Source: Terrabacter sp. MAHUQ-38 (GTDB lineage: Bacteria > Actinomycetota > Actinomycetes > Actinomycetales > Dermatophilaceae). Taken from it: DNA of 64,000 nucleotides. The stretch spans positions 62,001-126,000 of the forward strand of contig NZ_JACVCU010000002.1 of assembly GCF_014518425.1 (NCBI RefSeq), given 5' to 3'. Numbering within the stretch: position 1 is the stretch's first letter; each line of letters starts with the position of its first letter. A program made the translations under genes and the position numbers. The notes under the pieces were generated by a model. It was not told where the DNA came from. It worked only from the letters and a program-made list of their open reading frames with translations, and ran no database searches. Of this stretch, positions 11,834 to 21,706 are shown one piece after another.

Positions 11834-12964
11834 TCAGTGGTCGATGACGCAGGCGCCGGCGGCCGCGGAGATGCACGTCTGGATGGGCACGCCGCGTCCT
11901 TCCGTCTCGCCGGGGGTGGCCGTCGTGACCGCTCCGGTGCGCAGGTCGCGTACGGCCCCTTCGCGCAGCGGCAGGACGCAGCCGAAGCAGATGCCCATTC
12001 GGCATCCCGACGGCATGAGGACCCCCGCGGCCTCGGCGGCGTCGAGGATGGGCGTGCCGCCGTCGGCGGCGACGGTGGCGCCGGAGCCGGAGAAGGCGAC
12101 CTTGCCCCCCTCGCCCACCACGAGGGTGGTGGCGCGGAACTGCTCGGTCAGCAGCTGAAGTCCGCGTGCCTGGTGGTGTCGCTCGAGCGCATCGAGCAGG
12201 CCGCCCGGTCCGCACGCGAGCGTCTGGCGCTCGTGCAGGTCGGGGACGAGCTCGTCGAGGTGTTCGACGTCGAGGACGCCGTGCTCGTCGTCGTAGCGGG
12301 CGACGAGCCGGATGAGGCCGGCCGCGTCCAGCGCGCGGAGGTTGTCGATGAAGATCGAGTCGGGCGCACTCGGGGCCACGTGCACGACGACGATGTCGTA
12401 CGCCGCCGAGCGGGGTAGGCGCACGACGCCGGCGTCGGCGACCGGGAAGAGGTTGCGCAGCATGCCGATCACCGGGGTGACCCCGGATCCGGCCGTGACG
12501 AAGAGGAACCTGCCGCCGTCGCCCGGCAGCACGAACTCGCCCTGGGCCTGCTCGAGGTGCACGAGGGTGCCCGGCCTGGACTCGCGGACGAGATGGGTGC
12601 TGACCAGGCCGTCAGGGACCGCCTTGACCGTGATCGAGATGTGTCCGTCCGGACGCGGGCCGTGGGTCAGGGAGTAGGCCCGCCACTGCCGGACGCCGTC
12701 GACGTCGACGCCGATGCGCACGTACTGCCCGGGTACGTGGCCGGCCCAGTCGGCGCCGGGGCGGATCACGATCGTGGCGGCGTCGGCGGTCTCGGGGTGG
12801 ACCTCGACGATGCGGCCGCGCAGGTCGGCGCCAGGACGCAGCGGGTCGAAGAGGTCGAGGTAGTCGGCCGGCAGCAGCGGCGAGGTCGCACGCTCGGCCA
12901 GCTGGACCAGGCGTCTACGCAGCGACGGGCGGGCGGCTCGGGTAGAGGGCGCGGTCAGGCTCAT
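11834..12964 (-). CDS. Ferredoxin reductase with C-terminal [2Fe-2S] domain, desaturase electron donor
   Basis: A 376-residue flavoprotein of the FNR type. The flavin-binding RAYSLT motif, an NAD(P)-binding GSGVTPVIGML segment and a C-terminal plant-type ferredoxin domain are present, with cluster cysteines 321, 326, 329 and 364. It resembles the Rv3230c-type reductase that feeds DesA3. The start at 12964 (MSLTAPS) removes a 29-residue upstream extension that reaches toward the divergent regulator. The gene is followed by the desaturase and is divergent from a PucR-like gene, which suggests local control of membrane unsaturation. Confidence 0.9.
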   Translation of the reverse strand: MSLTAPSTRAARPSLRRRLVQLAERATSPLLPADYLDLFDPLRPGADLRGRIVEVHPETADAATIVIRPGADWAGHVPGQYVRIGVDVDGVRQWRAYSLTHGPRPDGHISITVKAVPDGLVSTHLVRESRPGTLVHLEQAQGEFVLPGDGGRFLFVTAGSGVTPVIGMLRNLFPVADAGVVRLPRSAAYDIVVVHVAPSAPDSIFIDNLRALDAAGLIRLVARYDDEHGVLDVEHLDELVPDLHERQTLACGPGGLLDALERHHQARGLQLLTEQFRATTLVVGEGGKVAFSGSGATVAADGGTPILDAAEAAGVLMPSGCRMGICFGCVLPLREGAVRDLRTGAVTTATPGETEGRGVPIQTCISAAAGACVIDH

Positions 12965-13050
12965 GTCTCCAGCATGACTGGCAGGAGGGAGTAATATCCT
13001 GACCGCTCGGCGTGAAACGTCCGGGCACTCTTGTTCGGAGGAGACAGTCA

Positions 13051-14271
13051 ATGGCCGGTGAAGCCAGCAGTCCCGCGTTTCGGGCCGCCGCTCTGCAGCT
13101 GGACCACGCGGTGCTGCGCGTGCTGCGCGAGCGGCTCCCCGCCATCGCGACGACGACGGTCGCGGCCGTGGTCGGAGAGGTCCCCGACTATCGGGGCGCC
13201 CTGGGGGGCTCGGCGGGCGGCACGATCGAGAGGGCCGTGCAGATGGCCATCGCCGGCTTCCTCAAGCTCGCGGGCGGGGGCAGCGACGTCGACCCGAGCA
13301 CCCCGCTGGGCCCCACCCGCGAGGGGGCGTATGCGCTGGGACGCGGCGAGGCACGTGGCGGGCGCTCCATGGACAGCCTGCTCGCGGCCTACCGGGTGGG
13401 GGCTCGCGTGGCGTGGCGCGAGCTGGCCCGGGCGGCTGCCGAGGCGGGACTGCCCGCGACGACGATGGCGAAGTTCGCCGAGCTGTTGTTCGCCTACATC
13501 GACGAGCTGTCGGCGGCCAGCGTGGCCGGCCACACCGACGAGCTGACGACGAGCGGCCGAGTGCGCGACCGGTACCGCGAACGTCTCGGGCAGCACCTGC
13601 TCGCCAGGGCCGGGGCCGACATGCTGACCGCGGCTGCGGCCCGAGCAGAGTGGACTCCACCGACGTCGCTGACCGCCGTGCTGCTACCAGCAGCCGAGGC
13701 GCGCCGCGCGCTCTCAGTGCTCGCCGCCGACACGCTGCAGGTCGGCGAGGACCTGCAGGGAATCGCGGACGTCGACCCCGACCATCCGCTGACCCTCCTG
13801 CTCGTTCCCGACGCCGACGGACCCGGGCGTCGTCACCTGCTGCGCGGGCTGGGCGGCCGCCACGCCGTCGTCGGTCCGCCGCGTCCGTGGCTCGAGGCCC
13901 GGTCGTCCTACGACCGGGCGGTGCGCACGCTGGCGCTGGGTGCGGCGTCCCGCAGTGGCAACCCCATCGACAGCGAGCAGTACCTTGCCGACCTCGTGCG
14001 CACGGCCGACCCGGAGGCGCTGGCCGACCTTCGGGCCCAGGTCCTGGAGCCCCTCGCTGAACTGTCGGCGGCCACCCAGGAACGACTAGCCGCGACCCTC
14101 CTGTCGTGGCTCCTGCACCAGGGACGCCGTGACGAGGTCGCCGCCGAGCTGCATGTTCACCCCCAGACCGTGCGCTACCGGATGGGGCAGCTGCGTGAGC
14201 TCTTCGGCGACAGCCTCAGCGACCCAGCCCTGGTGCGAGGGCTCGTGCTCGCCCTGCCCGCCACCCCCTGA
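13051..14271 (+). CDS. PucR/CdaR-type transcriptional regulator beside the desaturase operon
   Basis: A 406-residue regulator. The N-terminal half is mostly alpha-helical and resembles the RsbR-like sensory part of actinobacterial PucR-type proteins. The C-terminal 60 residues form the PucR helix-turn-helix (RRDEVAAELHVHPQTVRYRM near 365-385). GGAGGA sits eight bases before the ATG at 13051. It is divergent from the reductase/desaturase operon across 86 bases, so that operon is its most probable target. The inducer is unknown. The intergenic region contains a TAATAT hexamer at 12992-12997. Confidence 0.8.
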   Translation: MAGEASSPAFRAAALQLDHAVLRVLRERLPAIATTTVAAVVGEVPDYRGALGGSAGGTIERAVQMAIAGFLKLAGGGSDVDPSTPLGPTREGAYALGRGEARGGRSMDSLLAAYRVGARVAWRELARAAAEAGLPATTMAKFAELLFAYIDELSAASVAGHTDELTTSGRVRDRYRERLGQHLLARAGADMLTAAAARAEWTPPTSLTAVLLPAAEARRALSVLAADTLQVGEDLQGIADVDPDHPLTLLLVPDADGPGRRHLLRGLGGRHAVVGPPRPWLEARSSYDRAVRTLALGAASRSGNPIDSEQYLADLVRTADPEALADLRAQVLEPLAELSAATQERLAATLLSWLLHQGRRDEVAAELHVHPQTVRYRMGQLRELFGDSLSDPALVRGLVLALPATP

Positions 14272-14304
14272 GGACGGGAGCCGAGAGGACTGCCTGACGC
14301 GCGC

Positions 14305-15189
14305 TCAGAACTGTCCGGTCCTCTCGAGCTGCCCGGCCGGGTGGGCAGCGGTCGAGGTTCCCGCCGTGACACGGTCGGCGCGGCTGTAGACGACCATCGA
14401 GTCTCCCCGCAGGAATCCGACCAGCGTGATGCCGAGCTCGTCGGCGAGGTCTGCTGCCAGCGATGACGGAGCCGAGACTGCAGCGAGCACGGGGACTCCC
14501 GCCATCGACGCCTTCTGCGTGAGCTCGAAGCTGGCCCGTCCCGACACCATGAGCACCGTGCCTGACAGTGGCAGCAGGTCGTGCTCCAGGGCCCAGCCCA
14601 CGACCTTGTCGACGGCGTTGTGCCGGCCCACATCTTCCCTGGCCACGAGAAGGTCACCGCTGCGTCCGTCGAAGAGGCCCGCGGCATGCAGGCCCCCGGT
14701 CTGGTCGAAGACCTGCTGGGCCTCACGGAGCCGGTCGGGCAGGGAGACGAGCATCTCCGGGGTGACCTGAAGCAGGTCGTCCGCCACCGGAAAGGCTGAC
14801 ACGGTGCTGACGGCGTCGATGGACGCCTTCCCGCACACGCCGCAGGAGGACGTCGTGTAGGTGTTGCGCTCCATCCCGAACGTCGGCAGCTCGACTCCCG
14901 GGGCGAGCTGCACGTCGAGCACGTTGTAGGTGTTGAGCCCTTCCTCGGTGGCCCCCGCGCAGTAGCGGACGGTGGCCACGTCCTGTCGGTGCCTGACCAC
15001 GCCCTCGGAGACGAGGAAGCCGAGGGCAAGCTCGACGTCGGCGCCGGGGGTCCTCATGGTGACGGCGAGCGAACGGCCTCCGACCCGCACCTCCAGGGGT
15101 TCCTCGGCGGCCAGCCGGTCCTCCCGAATGCGTGCCGGATCACCCACCCGAATCCGGGTGACCCGCCGCCGTACGGCTCGCTTCCTCAT
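14305..15189 (-). CDS. fdhD: Formate dehydrogenase accessory sulfurtransferase
   Basis: A 294-residue FdhD protein. It transfers sulfur from a cysteine desulfurase to the bis-molybdopterin guanine dinucleotide cofactor so that formate dehydrogenase-type enzymes become active. The catalytic loop [12 protein letters not shown] (C116, C119) is intact. The body shows the usual [12 protein letters not shown] segment and the late [10 protein letters not shown] motif. It overlaps the oxidoreductase gene by four bases, so the pair is translationally coupled and the substrate protein is almost certainly that enzyme. Confidence 0.93.
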   Translation of the reverse strand: MRKRAVRRRVTRIRVGDPARIREDRLAAEEPLEVRVGGRSLAVTMRTPGADVELALGFLVSEGVVRHRQDVATVRYCAGATEEGLNTYNVLDVQLAPGVELPTFGMERNTYTTSSCGVCGKASIDAVSTVSAFPVADDLLQVTPEMLVSLPDRLREAQQVFDQTGGLHAAGLFDGRSGDLLVAREDVGRHNAVDKVVGWALEHDLLPLSGTVLMVSGRASFELTQKASMAGVPVLAAVSAPSSLAADLADELGITLVGFLRGDSMVVYSRADRVTAGTSTAAHPAGQLERTGQF

Positions 15190-17519
15190 GGCTGCCCTCT
15201 GGTCTTGCTGGGCTCCAGACGGACCAGCACGGACTTCGACGTGGGGGTGTTGCTGTGCTCGGCGACGGAGCCGAGCGGCACGAGCGGGTTGGTCTCCGGG
15301 TAGTACGCCGCCGCGGTGCCGCGCGGTGTGTCGTACTCGACGACCCTGAAGTTGCGGACTCGGCGCTCGACGTCGTCGTCGGGCCAGTGCGCCACGAGGT
15401 CGACGTGGTCGCCGGCGCGCAGACCGTGGGCTTCGATGTCGCGGCGGTTGAGAAGCACCACCTGCCGGCCGCCCTCGATGCCGCGGTAGCGGTCGCTGAG
15501 GCCGTAGATCGTCGTGTTGAACTGGTCGTGGCTGCGCATCGTCTGCAGCACGACGTGCCCGTCCGGGACCTCGAGCAGGTCGAGGACCGAGGCGGTGAAC
15601 TGGGCCCGACCTGACGCAGTGTCGAACGCGCGCCGGTCCCGCGGCGGGTGCGGCAGCACGAACCCGGTCTTGGTCAGCACCCGGGCCTCGTAGTCCTCGA
15701 ACCCGGGGACGACGCGCTCGATGTGGGCGCGGATCCGGCCGTAGTCACCGGCCAGCCCCGCCCAGTCGATCGCCGTGCCGTCACGCAGGGTGGTCTCCGG
15801 TGTGGTCCCCAGGGTCGCCCCGAAGGTGGCCTGCGCGATCCCGCACACGATGGCCACCTCGGAGCGCAGGTGCTCACTGGCGGGTGTCAGGCGCCCGCGG
15901 GAGGCGTGGACCACCGACATCGAGTCCTCGACGGTGACGAACTGCGGCCCGCCCTCCTGCAGGTCGGCCTCGGTGCGCCCGAGCGTGGGCAGGATCAGCG
16001 CGGTCTCCCCCGTCACGAGATGGGACCGGTTGAGCTTCGTCGACACCTGAACGGTCAGAGCGGTCCGCCGCAGCGCCTCCGCGGTGACGGCCGTGTCCGG
16101 TGCGGCGTGCAGGAAGTTGCCGCCGAGGCCCACGAACACCCCGACCCGGCCGGCGAGCATCGCCTCGATCGCCTCGACCGTGTCATAGCCATGGCGGCGC
16201 GGCGGCTCGAACCCGAACTCGGCCGCCAGCGCGTCGAGGAAGGCCGCCGGGGGCTTCTCCCAGATGCCCATGGTCCGGTCGCCCTGCACGTTGGAGTGGC
16301 CCCGGACCGGGCACAGGCCCGCACCGGGCTTGCCGATGTCGCCGCGGGCCAACGCGAGGTTGACGACCTCCTTGATCGTTGCCACCGAGTTGCGGTGCTG
16401 GGTCAGTCCCATCGCCCAGCACCAGATCGTGGCCCCGGACGCGGCGACCATCCGGGCCGCCTCGACGATCTGGTCTCGCTCGAGGCCGGTGGCGCGGTCG
16501 ACGAGGTCCCAGTCCACCTGCGCGACCTGGGCCCGCCACCCGGCATACCCGTCCGTGTGGGCCTCGACGAAGCCGTGGTCGACGGCGTCCCACTCGAGCA
16601 GCAGCGACCCGATCGCCTGGAACAGCGCCTGGTCCCCGCCGAGGCGGATCGGCAGGTGCAGGTCGGTCAGGTCGGTGCCGCGGCCCACCACGCCGCGGGT
16701 GTGCTGCGGGTTGCGGAAGTTGACCAGCCCCGCTTCGCGCAGCGGGTTGATGCTGATGATCTTCGCGCCGCGCCGCTTCGCGGTCTCCAGCGCCGAGAGC
16801 ATCCGCGGATGGTTGGTGCCCGGGTTCTGCCCGGCCACCACGATCAGCTCGGCCCGGTACAGGTCCGCCAGGCTGACGCTGCCCTTGCCGATACCGATCG
16901 TGTCGATCAGCGCCACCCCGCTCGACTCGTGACACATGTTCGAGCAGTCCGGCAGGTTGTTCGTGCCGAACGCCCGGACGAACAGCTGGTACACGAACGC
17001 CGCCTCGTTCGACGCGCGCCCGGAGGTGTAGAACGCCGCCTCATCCGGCGACCCCAGGGCGTTCAGGTGCGTCGCCGTCAGGACGAACGCCTCGTCCCAC
17101 CCGATCGGCTCGTAGTGCGTGCCACCCGGACGGCGCACCATCGGATGGGTCAGCCGGCCCTGCTTGCCCAGCCAGTGATCCGGCCGGGCGGCCAGCTCGG
17201 AGATGCTGTGCCGGGCGAAGAACTCCGGGCCCACCCGGGCCTTGGTCGCCTCCTCGGCCACGGCCTTGGCGCCGTTCTCGCAGAACTCCGCGGTGTGCCG
17301 ATGCTCCGGATCCGGGTCCGGCCACGCACAGCTCATGCAGTCGAACCCGTCGACCTGGTTGAGCCGCAACAGCGCCCGGGTCGCCCGCGCGGGCCCCATC
17401 TCCCCCAGCGCCCGGCCCATCGCCACGGCCACGGCCTCGACACCCGCGGCATGGTCGCGTGGGGCACGGACCCTCAGGCGGGACTCGTCAGGCGTCCCCA
17501 GCAGCTCGTCCTCGGGCAC
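15186..17519 (-). CDS. FdhF/YdeP family molybdopterin oxidoreductase
   Basis: A 777-residue soluble bis-MGD oxidoreductase. The N-terminus has only C61 and C64 in FDCMSC, not the full four-cysteine cluster motif of classical formate dehydrogenases, which fits the YdeP branch. The molybdenum-site region reads SNMCHESSG, so a cysteine, not selenocysteine, is at the likely ligand position. Other cofactor segments such as [12 protein letters not shown] and the [11 protein letters not shown] region are visible. YdeP proteins have been linked to formate oxidation and acid resistance, but the reaction is not settled. The location next to fdhD and the betaine island makes disposal of PurU-derived formate plausible. 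Confidence 0.85.
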   Translation of the reverse strand: MPEDELLGTPDESRLRVRAPRDHAAGVEAVAVAMGRALGEMGPARATRALLRLNQVDGFDCMSCAWPDPDPEHRHTAEFCENGAKAVAEEATKARVGPEFFARHSISELAARPDHWLGKQGRLTHPMVRRPGGTHYEPIGWDEAFVLTATHLNALGSPDEAAFYTSGRASNEAAFVYQLFVRAFGTNNLPDCSNMCHESSGVALIDTIGIGKGSVSLADLYRAELIVVAGQNPGTNHPRMLSALETAKRRGAKIISINPLREAGLVNFRNPQHTRGVVGRGTDLTDLHLPIRLGGDQALFQAIGSLLLEWDAVDHGFVEAHTDGYAGWRAQVAQVDWDLVDRATGLERDQIVEAARMVAASGATIWCWAMGLTQHRNSVATIKEVVNLALARGDIGKPGAGLCPVRGHSNVQGDRTMGIWEKPPAAFLDALAAEFGFEPPRRHGYDTVEAIEAMLAGRVGVFVGLGGNFLHAAPDTAVTAEALRRTALTVQVSTKLNRSHLVTGETALILPTLGRTEADLQEGGPQFVTVEDSMSVVHASRGRLTPASEHLRSEVAIVCGIAQATFGATLGTTPETTLRDGTAIDWAGLAGDYGRIRAHIERVVPGFEDYEARVLTKTGFVLPHPPRDRRAFDTASGRAQFTASVLDLLEVPDGHVVLQTMRSHDQFNTTIYGLSDRYRGIEGGRQVVLLNRRDIEAHGLRAGDHVDLVAHWPDDDVERRVRNFRVVEYDTPRGTAAAYYPETNPLVPLGSVAEHSNTPTSKSVLVRLEPSKTRGQP

Positions 17520-17590
17520 GGCACGATCACTCCTTCTTCATCCGGACAACGGGTGAACGTTCTGCGTCTGCCGGCAACCGGCGTGGCGAT

Positions 17591-17621
17591 GTCCTGGGTG
17601 GGGACGTGCCCCGCCCAGGAC
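17591..17621 (-). terminator. Hairpin downstream of the BCCT gene
   Basis: GTCCTGGG and CCCAGGAC flank an inner GGGG/CCCC stem, giving about 13 base pairs with one T-G wobble and a five-base loop. It lies about 52 bases after the BCCT stop codon. There is no U-tract, as is common for actinobacterial terminators. It also separates this gene from the FdhF promoter. Confidence 0.6.
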
Positions 17622-17672
17622 ATCGGAGTGGCCGACGGTACCGCCGACCGGCCGGTTCCCCGGCGTGGACCC

Positions 17673-19313
17673 TCAGGCCCGCTCGGGTAGTGCGGGAATG
17701 GCGTCCTTGACCCCGTTCGCGTCCCGGGTCGGACTGGCGGGCAACGAGTCGCTGACCAGCACGCGGGGCACTTCGCTGCCCGGCCCGGGCTCCTTGCGAA
17801 GCTCCTTCACGAGCGAGACCGCAACCCCGACCATGATGAACAGGAACGGGAACGCCGCGAGGATGCACAGGGTCTGGAGGGCGTCCAGCCCACCGGCCAC
17901 CAGCAGGATGGCGGCGACAGCACCGGTCATGACTCCCCAGAAGACCGTGACCATCATGCGCGGCTCCTTGCATCCGCGGCTGGACAGGATCCCCATCACC
18001 AGGGCGGCGGCATCTGCCCCGGAGATGAAGAAGAGTGCGACGAGGATGATGACGACCAGGGCGGTGACGGTGAAGAGGGGATACTGCCGCAGCAGCTCGA
18101 ACAACGCCGTCTCCTGACCCTGTTTCAGAGCGGCCCCCAGGTCGAAACCACCGAGCTGCAGGTCGATCGAGATCCCGCCGAGGATGGAGAACCAGACGAA
18201 GCTGACCAGGCTGGGCGCGAGGACGACACCCAGGACGAACTGCCGAATCGTCCGGCCTCGGGAGATCCGGGCGATGAACGTGCCGACGAACGGGGTCCAG
18301 GAGACCCACCACGCCCAGTAGAAGATGGTCCATCCCGAGAGCCACTCCTGACCCCCGAACGCACCGGCACGGAAGCTCATCGGCAGCAGCTCGTAGAGGT
18401 AGTCACCGACGGACTCGGTGAACATGCTGAGGATGAACACCGATGGACCGACCACGAACAGGAAGAACAGGAGCGCCACGGCCAGCACCATGTTGGTGTT
18501 GGACAGGAACTGGATGCCGCGGTGCACGCCACTGGCTGCCGAGACGATGAACGCGATGGTCAGCAGCGCGATGATGCCGATGGCCATGGGCGTCGACTTC
18601 GGCAGGTCGTAGAGCTGGTTCAGCCCCGAGTTGATCTGCAGGGCCCCGAGCCCGAGCGACGTCGCCGACCCGAACAGCGTGGCAAAGATCGCGAAGGAGT
18701 CGATGGCTCGCCCTGTGCCACCTTCGGATCGCTTGCCCAGCAACGGGAAGAAGGCAGAGCTGATCAGGTTCGCGCGGCCCTTCCTGAAGCCGAAGTAGGC
18801 GAGCGCGAGCCCGACGATGGCGTACATCGCCCAGGGGTGGAACGCCCAGTGGAAGTACGAGTACTCCATCGCGAGCCGGGCGGCCTCCTGGGTGTTGGGC
18901 TGGGCCAGGCCCATCGGAGGCGAGCTCAGGTGCGACAGCGGCTCGGCCACCCCGTAGAACATGAGGCCGATGCCCATGCCGGCACTGAACATCATGGCGA
19001 CCCAGCTCACGGTCCGGAACTCGGGGCGCTCGTCGTCACGGCCGAGCCGGATCCGACCGAACCGGCTGACGGCGAGGAACCCTGTCAGGGCTACGAATCC
19101 GGTGCTGGTGAGAATGAAGATCCAGCCGAAGCTGCCGATCACCCAGTCGAGTGCAGCGCCGCTGATGTCAGCAAGGCTCTCGTGGTCGACGATCCCCCAG
19201 ACGACGAAGGCGAGCGCGACAGCCGCGGAGCCCACCAGGACCGTCCGGTCCGCTGGTAGCTGGTCGGCGAGAGTCCCCCGCCGCTGTGTTTCCGAGTCAG
19301 ACTGCACTGTCAT
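17673..19313 (-). CDS. BCCT-family glycine betaine/choline transporter
   Basis: A 546-residue secondary transporter with about 12 membrane helices. The signature GMGIGLMFYGVAEPLSHL gives the glycine-rich stretch of the substrate helix, and a Trp-rich FYWAWWVSWTPFVGTFI segment forms the aromatic substrate box region. The G-M-G-I-G form is usual in sodium-coupled betaine carriers. GGAAGGA lies eight bases before the ATG. Two operator pairs lie 90-200 bases upstream. It probably brings betaine in as a nutrient as well as an osmolyte; choline or carnitine cannot be excluded. Confidence 0.9.
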   Translation of the reverse strand: MTVQSDSETQRRGTLADQLPADRTVLVGSAAVALAFVVWGIVDHESLADISGAALDWVIGSFGWIFILTSTGFVALTGFLAVSRFGRIRLGRDDERPEFRTVSWVAMMFSAGMGIGLMFYGVAEPLSHLSSPPMGLAQPNTQEAARLAMEYSYFHWAFHPWAMYAIVGLALAYFGFRKGRANLISSAFFPLLGKRSEGGTGRAIDSFAIFATLFGSATSLGLGALQINSGLNQLYDLPKSTPMAIGIIALLTIAFIVSAASGVHRGIQFLSNTNMVLAVALLFFLFVVGPSVFILSMFTESVGDYLYELLPMSFRAGAFGGQEWLSGWTIFYWAWWVSWTPFVGTFIARISRGRTIRQFVLGVVLAPSLVSFVWFSILGGISIDLQLGGFDLGAALKQGQETALFELLRQYPLFTVTALVVIILVALFFISGADAAALVMGILSSRGCKEPRMMVTVFWGVMTGAVAAILLVAGGLDALQTLCILAAFPFLFIMVGVAVSLVKELRKEPGPGSEVPRVLVSDSLPASPTRDANGVKDAIPALPERA

Positions 19314-19402
19314 CGGAGATGTCCTTCCAATCCTTCGGTGAGGAGTGCCGGTTACGGCGATGGCGACGGGCTCGAACGCGCTGGCGTCCCCCTGAACAGC
19401 CG

Positions 19403-19437
19403 TTGCTCACCTCGCACTACTTTGTGCAATACGCAAC
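19403..19437 (-). promoter_or_regulatory. Paired 16-bp operator upstream of the BCCT gene (pair 1)
   Basis: TTGCTCACCTCGCACT at 19403-19418 and TTGTGCAATACGCAAC at 19422-19437, starts 19 bases apart. The distal copy is one of the best matches to the family consensus. The nearer edge is 89 bases from the BCCT start. Confidence 0.65.
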
Positions 19438-19476
19438 ATGATCCTGCGAACCTGACGCCCAGTCAAGGCTTCGGCG

Positions 19477-19511
19477 TTGCTTATTGTGCATGGGGTTGTG
19501 TCATTTGCAAC
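19477..19511 (-). promoter_or_regulatory. Second paired operator between folD and the BCCT gene
   Basis: TTGCTTATTGTGCATG at 19477-19492 and TTGTGTCATTTGCAAC at 19496-19511, again 19 bases start to start. It lies just after the folD stop and about 163 bases from the BCCT start, so BCCT has two stacked pairs. Confidence 0.55.
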
Positions 19512-19516
19512 GCGCG

Positions 19517-20374
19517 TCAGCGTGGACCGAGGCTCTCGGCCATCTCCACGACGTTGGTGAGCAGCATCGCCCGGGTCATGGGGCCGACTCCCCCGGTGGC
19601 CCCGCTGACCTTGCCGGCCACGCTGTCCACGCCGGGGTGCACGTCACCGAGGATGCCTTCGATGGTGCGGGTGATGCCTACGGACAGCACCGTCGCGCCG
19701 GGCCTGACCCAGTCCGGCTGCACCAGGTGCGCCACACCCGCCGCCGCAACGACGACATCGGCGACCCTGGTGTGCGCCGCGACGTCGACGGTCGCCTCGT
19801 GGCACAGCGTCACGGTCGCGTGCTCACTGCGCCGCGTCAGCATCAGTCCCAGCGGACGGCCGACCGTCAGGCCGCAGCCGATGACGCAGAAGCGCGCCCC
19901 GGTGATGGGGACGTCGTGATGTCGCAGCAGCTCGATGATGCCCCTCGGCGTGCACGGCAGTGGCGCCGGCATGCCGAGGACCAACCGCCCGAGGTTGACC
20001 GGATGGAGACCGTCGGCGTCCTTCTCCGGGTCGATGAGCTCGAGCACCCGGTGGGTGTCGATGTGCGCAGGCAGCGGCAGCTGGACGATGAACCCGGTAC
20101 ACGCCGGGTCGGCGTTCAGCCGGAGGACGGCCGCCTCGATCTCCTCCTGGGAAGCGGTCTCCGGCAGCTCCAGCCGGATCGAGTGCAGGCCCACCTCACG
20201 GCAGTCCCGATGCTTGCCGTTGACGTACGAACGGCTCCCCGGGTCGTCGCCGACGAGGATCGTCCCCAGGCCCGGCCGGATCCCCTGGAGCTGCAGCATG
20301 GCGACGCGGTCGGCCAGGTCGAGCTTGACCTTCTCGGCGACCCGTTTGCCGTCGATGAGTGTTGCGGTGGCCAT
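19517..20374 (-). CDS. folD: Bifunctional methylenetetrahydrofolate dehydrogenase/cyclohydrolase
   Basis: A 285-residue FolD that interconverts methylene-, methenyl- and 10-formyl-tetrahydrofolate. Y50, K54, Q98 and D121 fall exactly at the positions known as catalytic in the E. coli enzyme, in [15 protein letters not shown] and [10 protein letters not shown]. The NADP site [13 protein letters not shown] has an unusual Cys-Gly in place of the common GRSxxVG. AAGGAG sits five bases before the ATG at 20374. It follows the Rieske oxygenase gene by 71 bases. In this setting it oxidises methylene-THF made by dimethylglycine and sarcosine oxidation and feeds PurU. Confidence 0.93.
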   Translation of the reverse strand: MATATLIDGKRVAEKVKLDLADRVAMLQLQGIRPGLGTILVGDDPGSRSYVNGKHRDCREVGLHSIRLELPETASQEEIEAAVLRLNADPACTGFIVQLPLPAHIDTHRVLELIDPEKDADGLHPVNLGRLVLGMPAPLPCTPRGIIELLRHHDVPITGARFCVIGCGLTVGRPLGLMLTRRSEHATVTLCHEATVDVAAHTRVADVVVAAAGVAHLVQPDWVRPGATVLSVGITRTIEGILGDVHPGVDSVAGKVSGATGGVGPMTRAMLLTNVVEMAESLGPR

Positions 20375-20445
20375 GCCGGCTCCTTCTGCGGACACCGAGC
20401 CCGCCCGCGTGTCCGGGCGAGCATCGTGAGGCGGGACCACGACCG

Positions 20446-21588
20446 TCAGCCGACGGACCGGCCGACGGCACCGGCGATCTTGTCCTGGACCCACTCGTGG
20501 AACTCGCCGATGTGGTGCTCGCTGGGGACCAGCACGCCACCGTCGGCGTAGACGCGGGAGCTCATCGCCGGCTGGCAGCGCTCGCAGGCGTCGAAGTCCT
20601 GCTGGTTGACCCGGTGGAAGAGCTCCACCGAGGCGCTGACGTCCTTGCCGCTCTCGACCACACCGGGCAGGTAGAGCCAGTCGCACTCGACGATGGTGTG
20701 GTCTGCCGCCAGCGGGTACATCCGGTGGAAGATGACGTGGTCGGGAACGAGATTGATGAACACCTGCGGCTTGACCGTGATCGCGTAGTAGCGCCGGTCC
20801 TGGTCCTCGGAGACGCCGGGGATCCGGTCGAGTCCCTCGGAGCCGTCGACGGTGAAGCCCTTGATCTCCTCGCCGAACACGGCGCCGTGACCCACGAAGT
20901 ACTGGGCGGCGAACCCGTCGGCGAACTCGGGCAGGACCTCGGTGAGCTCGGGGTGGATCGTCGCGCAGTGGTAGCACTCCATGAAGTTCTCGATGATGAG
21001 CTTCCAGTTGGCCTTGACGTCGTAGACGATCCGACGGCCGACGGCGAGGCTGGCGACGTCATAGTGGTCGATCGACTCCAGGTCACCGAGGCGCTCGATG
21101 ACGGCGTGGCGGACCGTCTCGTCGAACGAGGGCGGCTCCGGTGCCAGGCACACCCAGATGTAGCCGAGCCACTCCTGCACCGAGATGGTGCGCAGGCCGT
21201 ACTCGACGCGGTCGATGTCAGGCATCTTCGTCAGGTTCGGCGCGGCGACGAGCTTGCCGTCGAAGTCGTACGTCCAGGCGTGGTACGGGCACTGGAAGGA
21301 GCGCTGGGCCTGGCCGGACTCCTCGGTGCACAGCTGGGCGCCGCGGTGGCGGCAGATGTTGAAGAAGGCGCGCGCCTCACCCTTGCGGTTACGGGTGATC
21401 AGCACGCTCTCGCGGCCGACCTGCACCGTCTTGAACGAGCCGGGCCCCGTGAGGTCGGTCGAGCGGGCGGCGCAGAACCACATGGCTTCGAAGATCCGCT
21501 CCTGCTCGGCGGCGAACACGGCCTCATCGGTGTAGGTGTGGCCGGGCAGGGTGGCGATGAGGCTGGGCGAGGTCTCGATGAGGGACAT
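20446..21588 (-). CDS. Rieske non-heme iron oxygenase, probable glycine betaine demethylase (GbcA-like)
   Basis: A 380-residue terminal oxygenase. The Rieske cluster ligands are C79, H81, C100 and H103 (CRHRG and CPYHAW). The mononuclear iron site is in [16 protein letters not shown] with H207 and H212. By similarity to GbcA it should demethylate glycine betaine to dimethylglycine and formaldehyde. Stachydrine and carnitine demethylases are close relatives, but choline oxidation, dimethylglycine and sarcosine genes on either side favour betaine. AGGAG sits five bases before the ATG at 21588; a paired operator starts 39 bases upstream. Electrons likely come from the separate ferredoxin and reductase encoded next door. 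Confidence 0.88.
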   Translation of the reverse strand: MSLIETSPSLIATLPGHTYTDEAVFAAEQERIFEAMWFCAARSTDLTGPGSFKTVQVGRESVLITRNRKGEARAFFNICRHRGAQLCTEESGQAQRSFQCPYHAWTYDFDGKLVAAPNLTKMPDIDRVEYGLRTISVQEWLGYIWVCLAPEPPSFDETVRHAVIERLGDLESIDHYDVASLAVGRRIVYDVKANWKLIIENFMECYHCATIHPELTEVLPEFADGFAAQYFVGHGAVFGEEIKGFTVDGSEGLDRIPGVSEDQDRRYYAITVKPQVFINLVPDHVIFHRMYPLAADHTIVECDWLYLPGVVESGKDVSASVELFHRVNQQDFDACERCQPAMSSRVYADGGVLVPSEHHIGEFHEWVQDKIAGAVGRSVG

Positions 21589-21626
21589 GGATGCTCCTGG
21601 GCGACTACTGAACGATGGGCAAAGAG

Positions 21627-21661
21627 TTGTTAATAACGCAACGTATCGTGTGATACGCAAC
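21627..21661 (-). promoter_or_regulatory. Paired operator upstream of the Rieske oxygenase-folD operon
   Basis: TTGTTAATAACGCAAC at 21627-21642 and TCGTGTGATACGCAAC at 21646-21661, 19 bases apart. Both copies carry the full CGCAAC end, making this one of the clearest pairs. The near edge is 38 bases from the start codon. Confidence 0.7.
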
Positions 21662-21706
21662 AGCCTGAGCGTAGGGGCCACCGGCTGTCAAGGGTCGTCC
21701 CGGCCC

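Noticed and set aside
14282..14326. Inverted repeat CGAGAGGAC / GTCCTCTCG between the PucR-like and fdhD genes
   Set aside because: The loop is 27 bases and one arm lies within the fdhD coding end, so a terminator role is not convincing.
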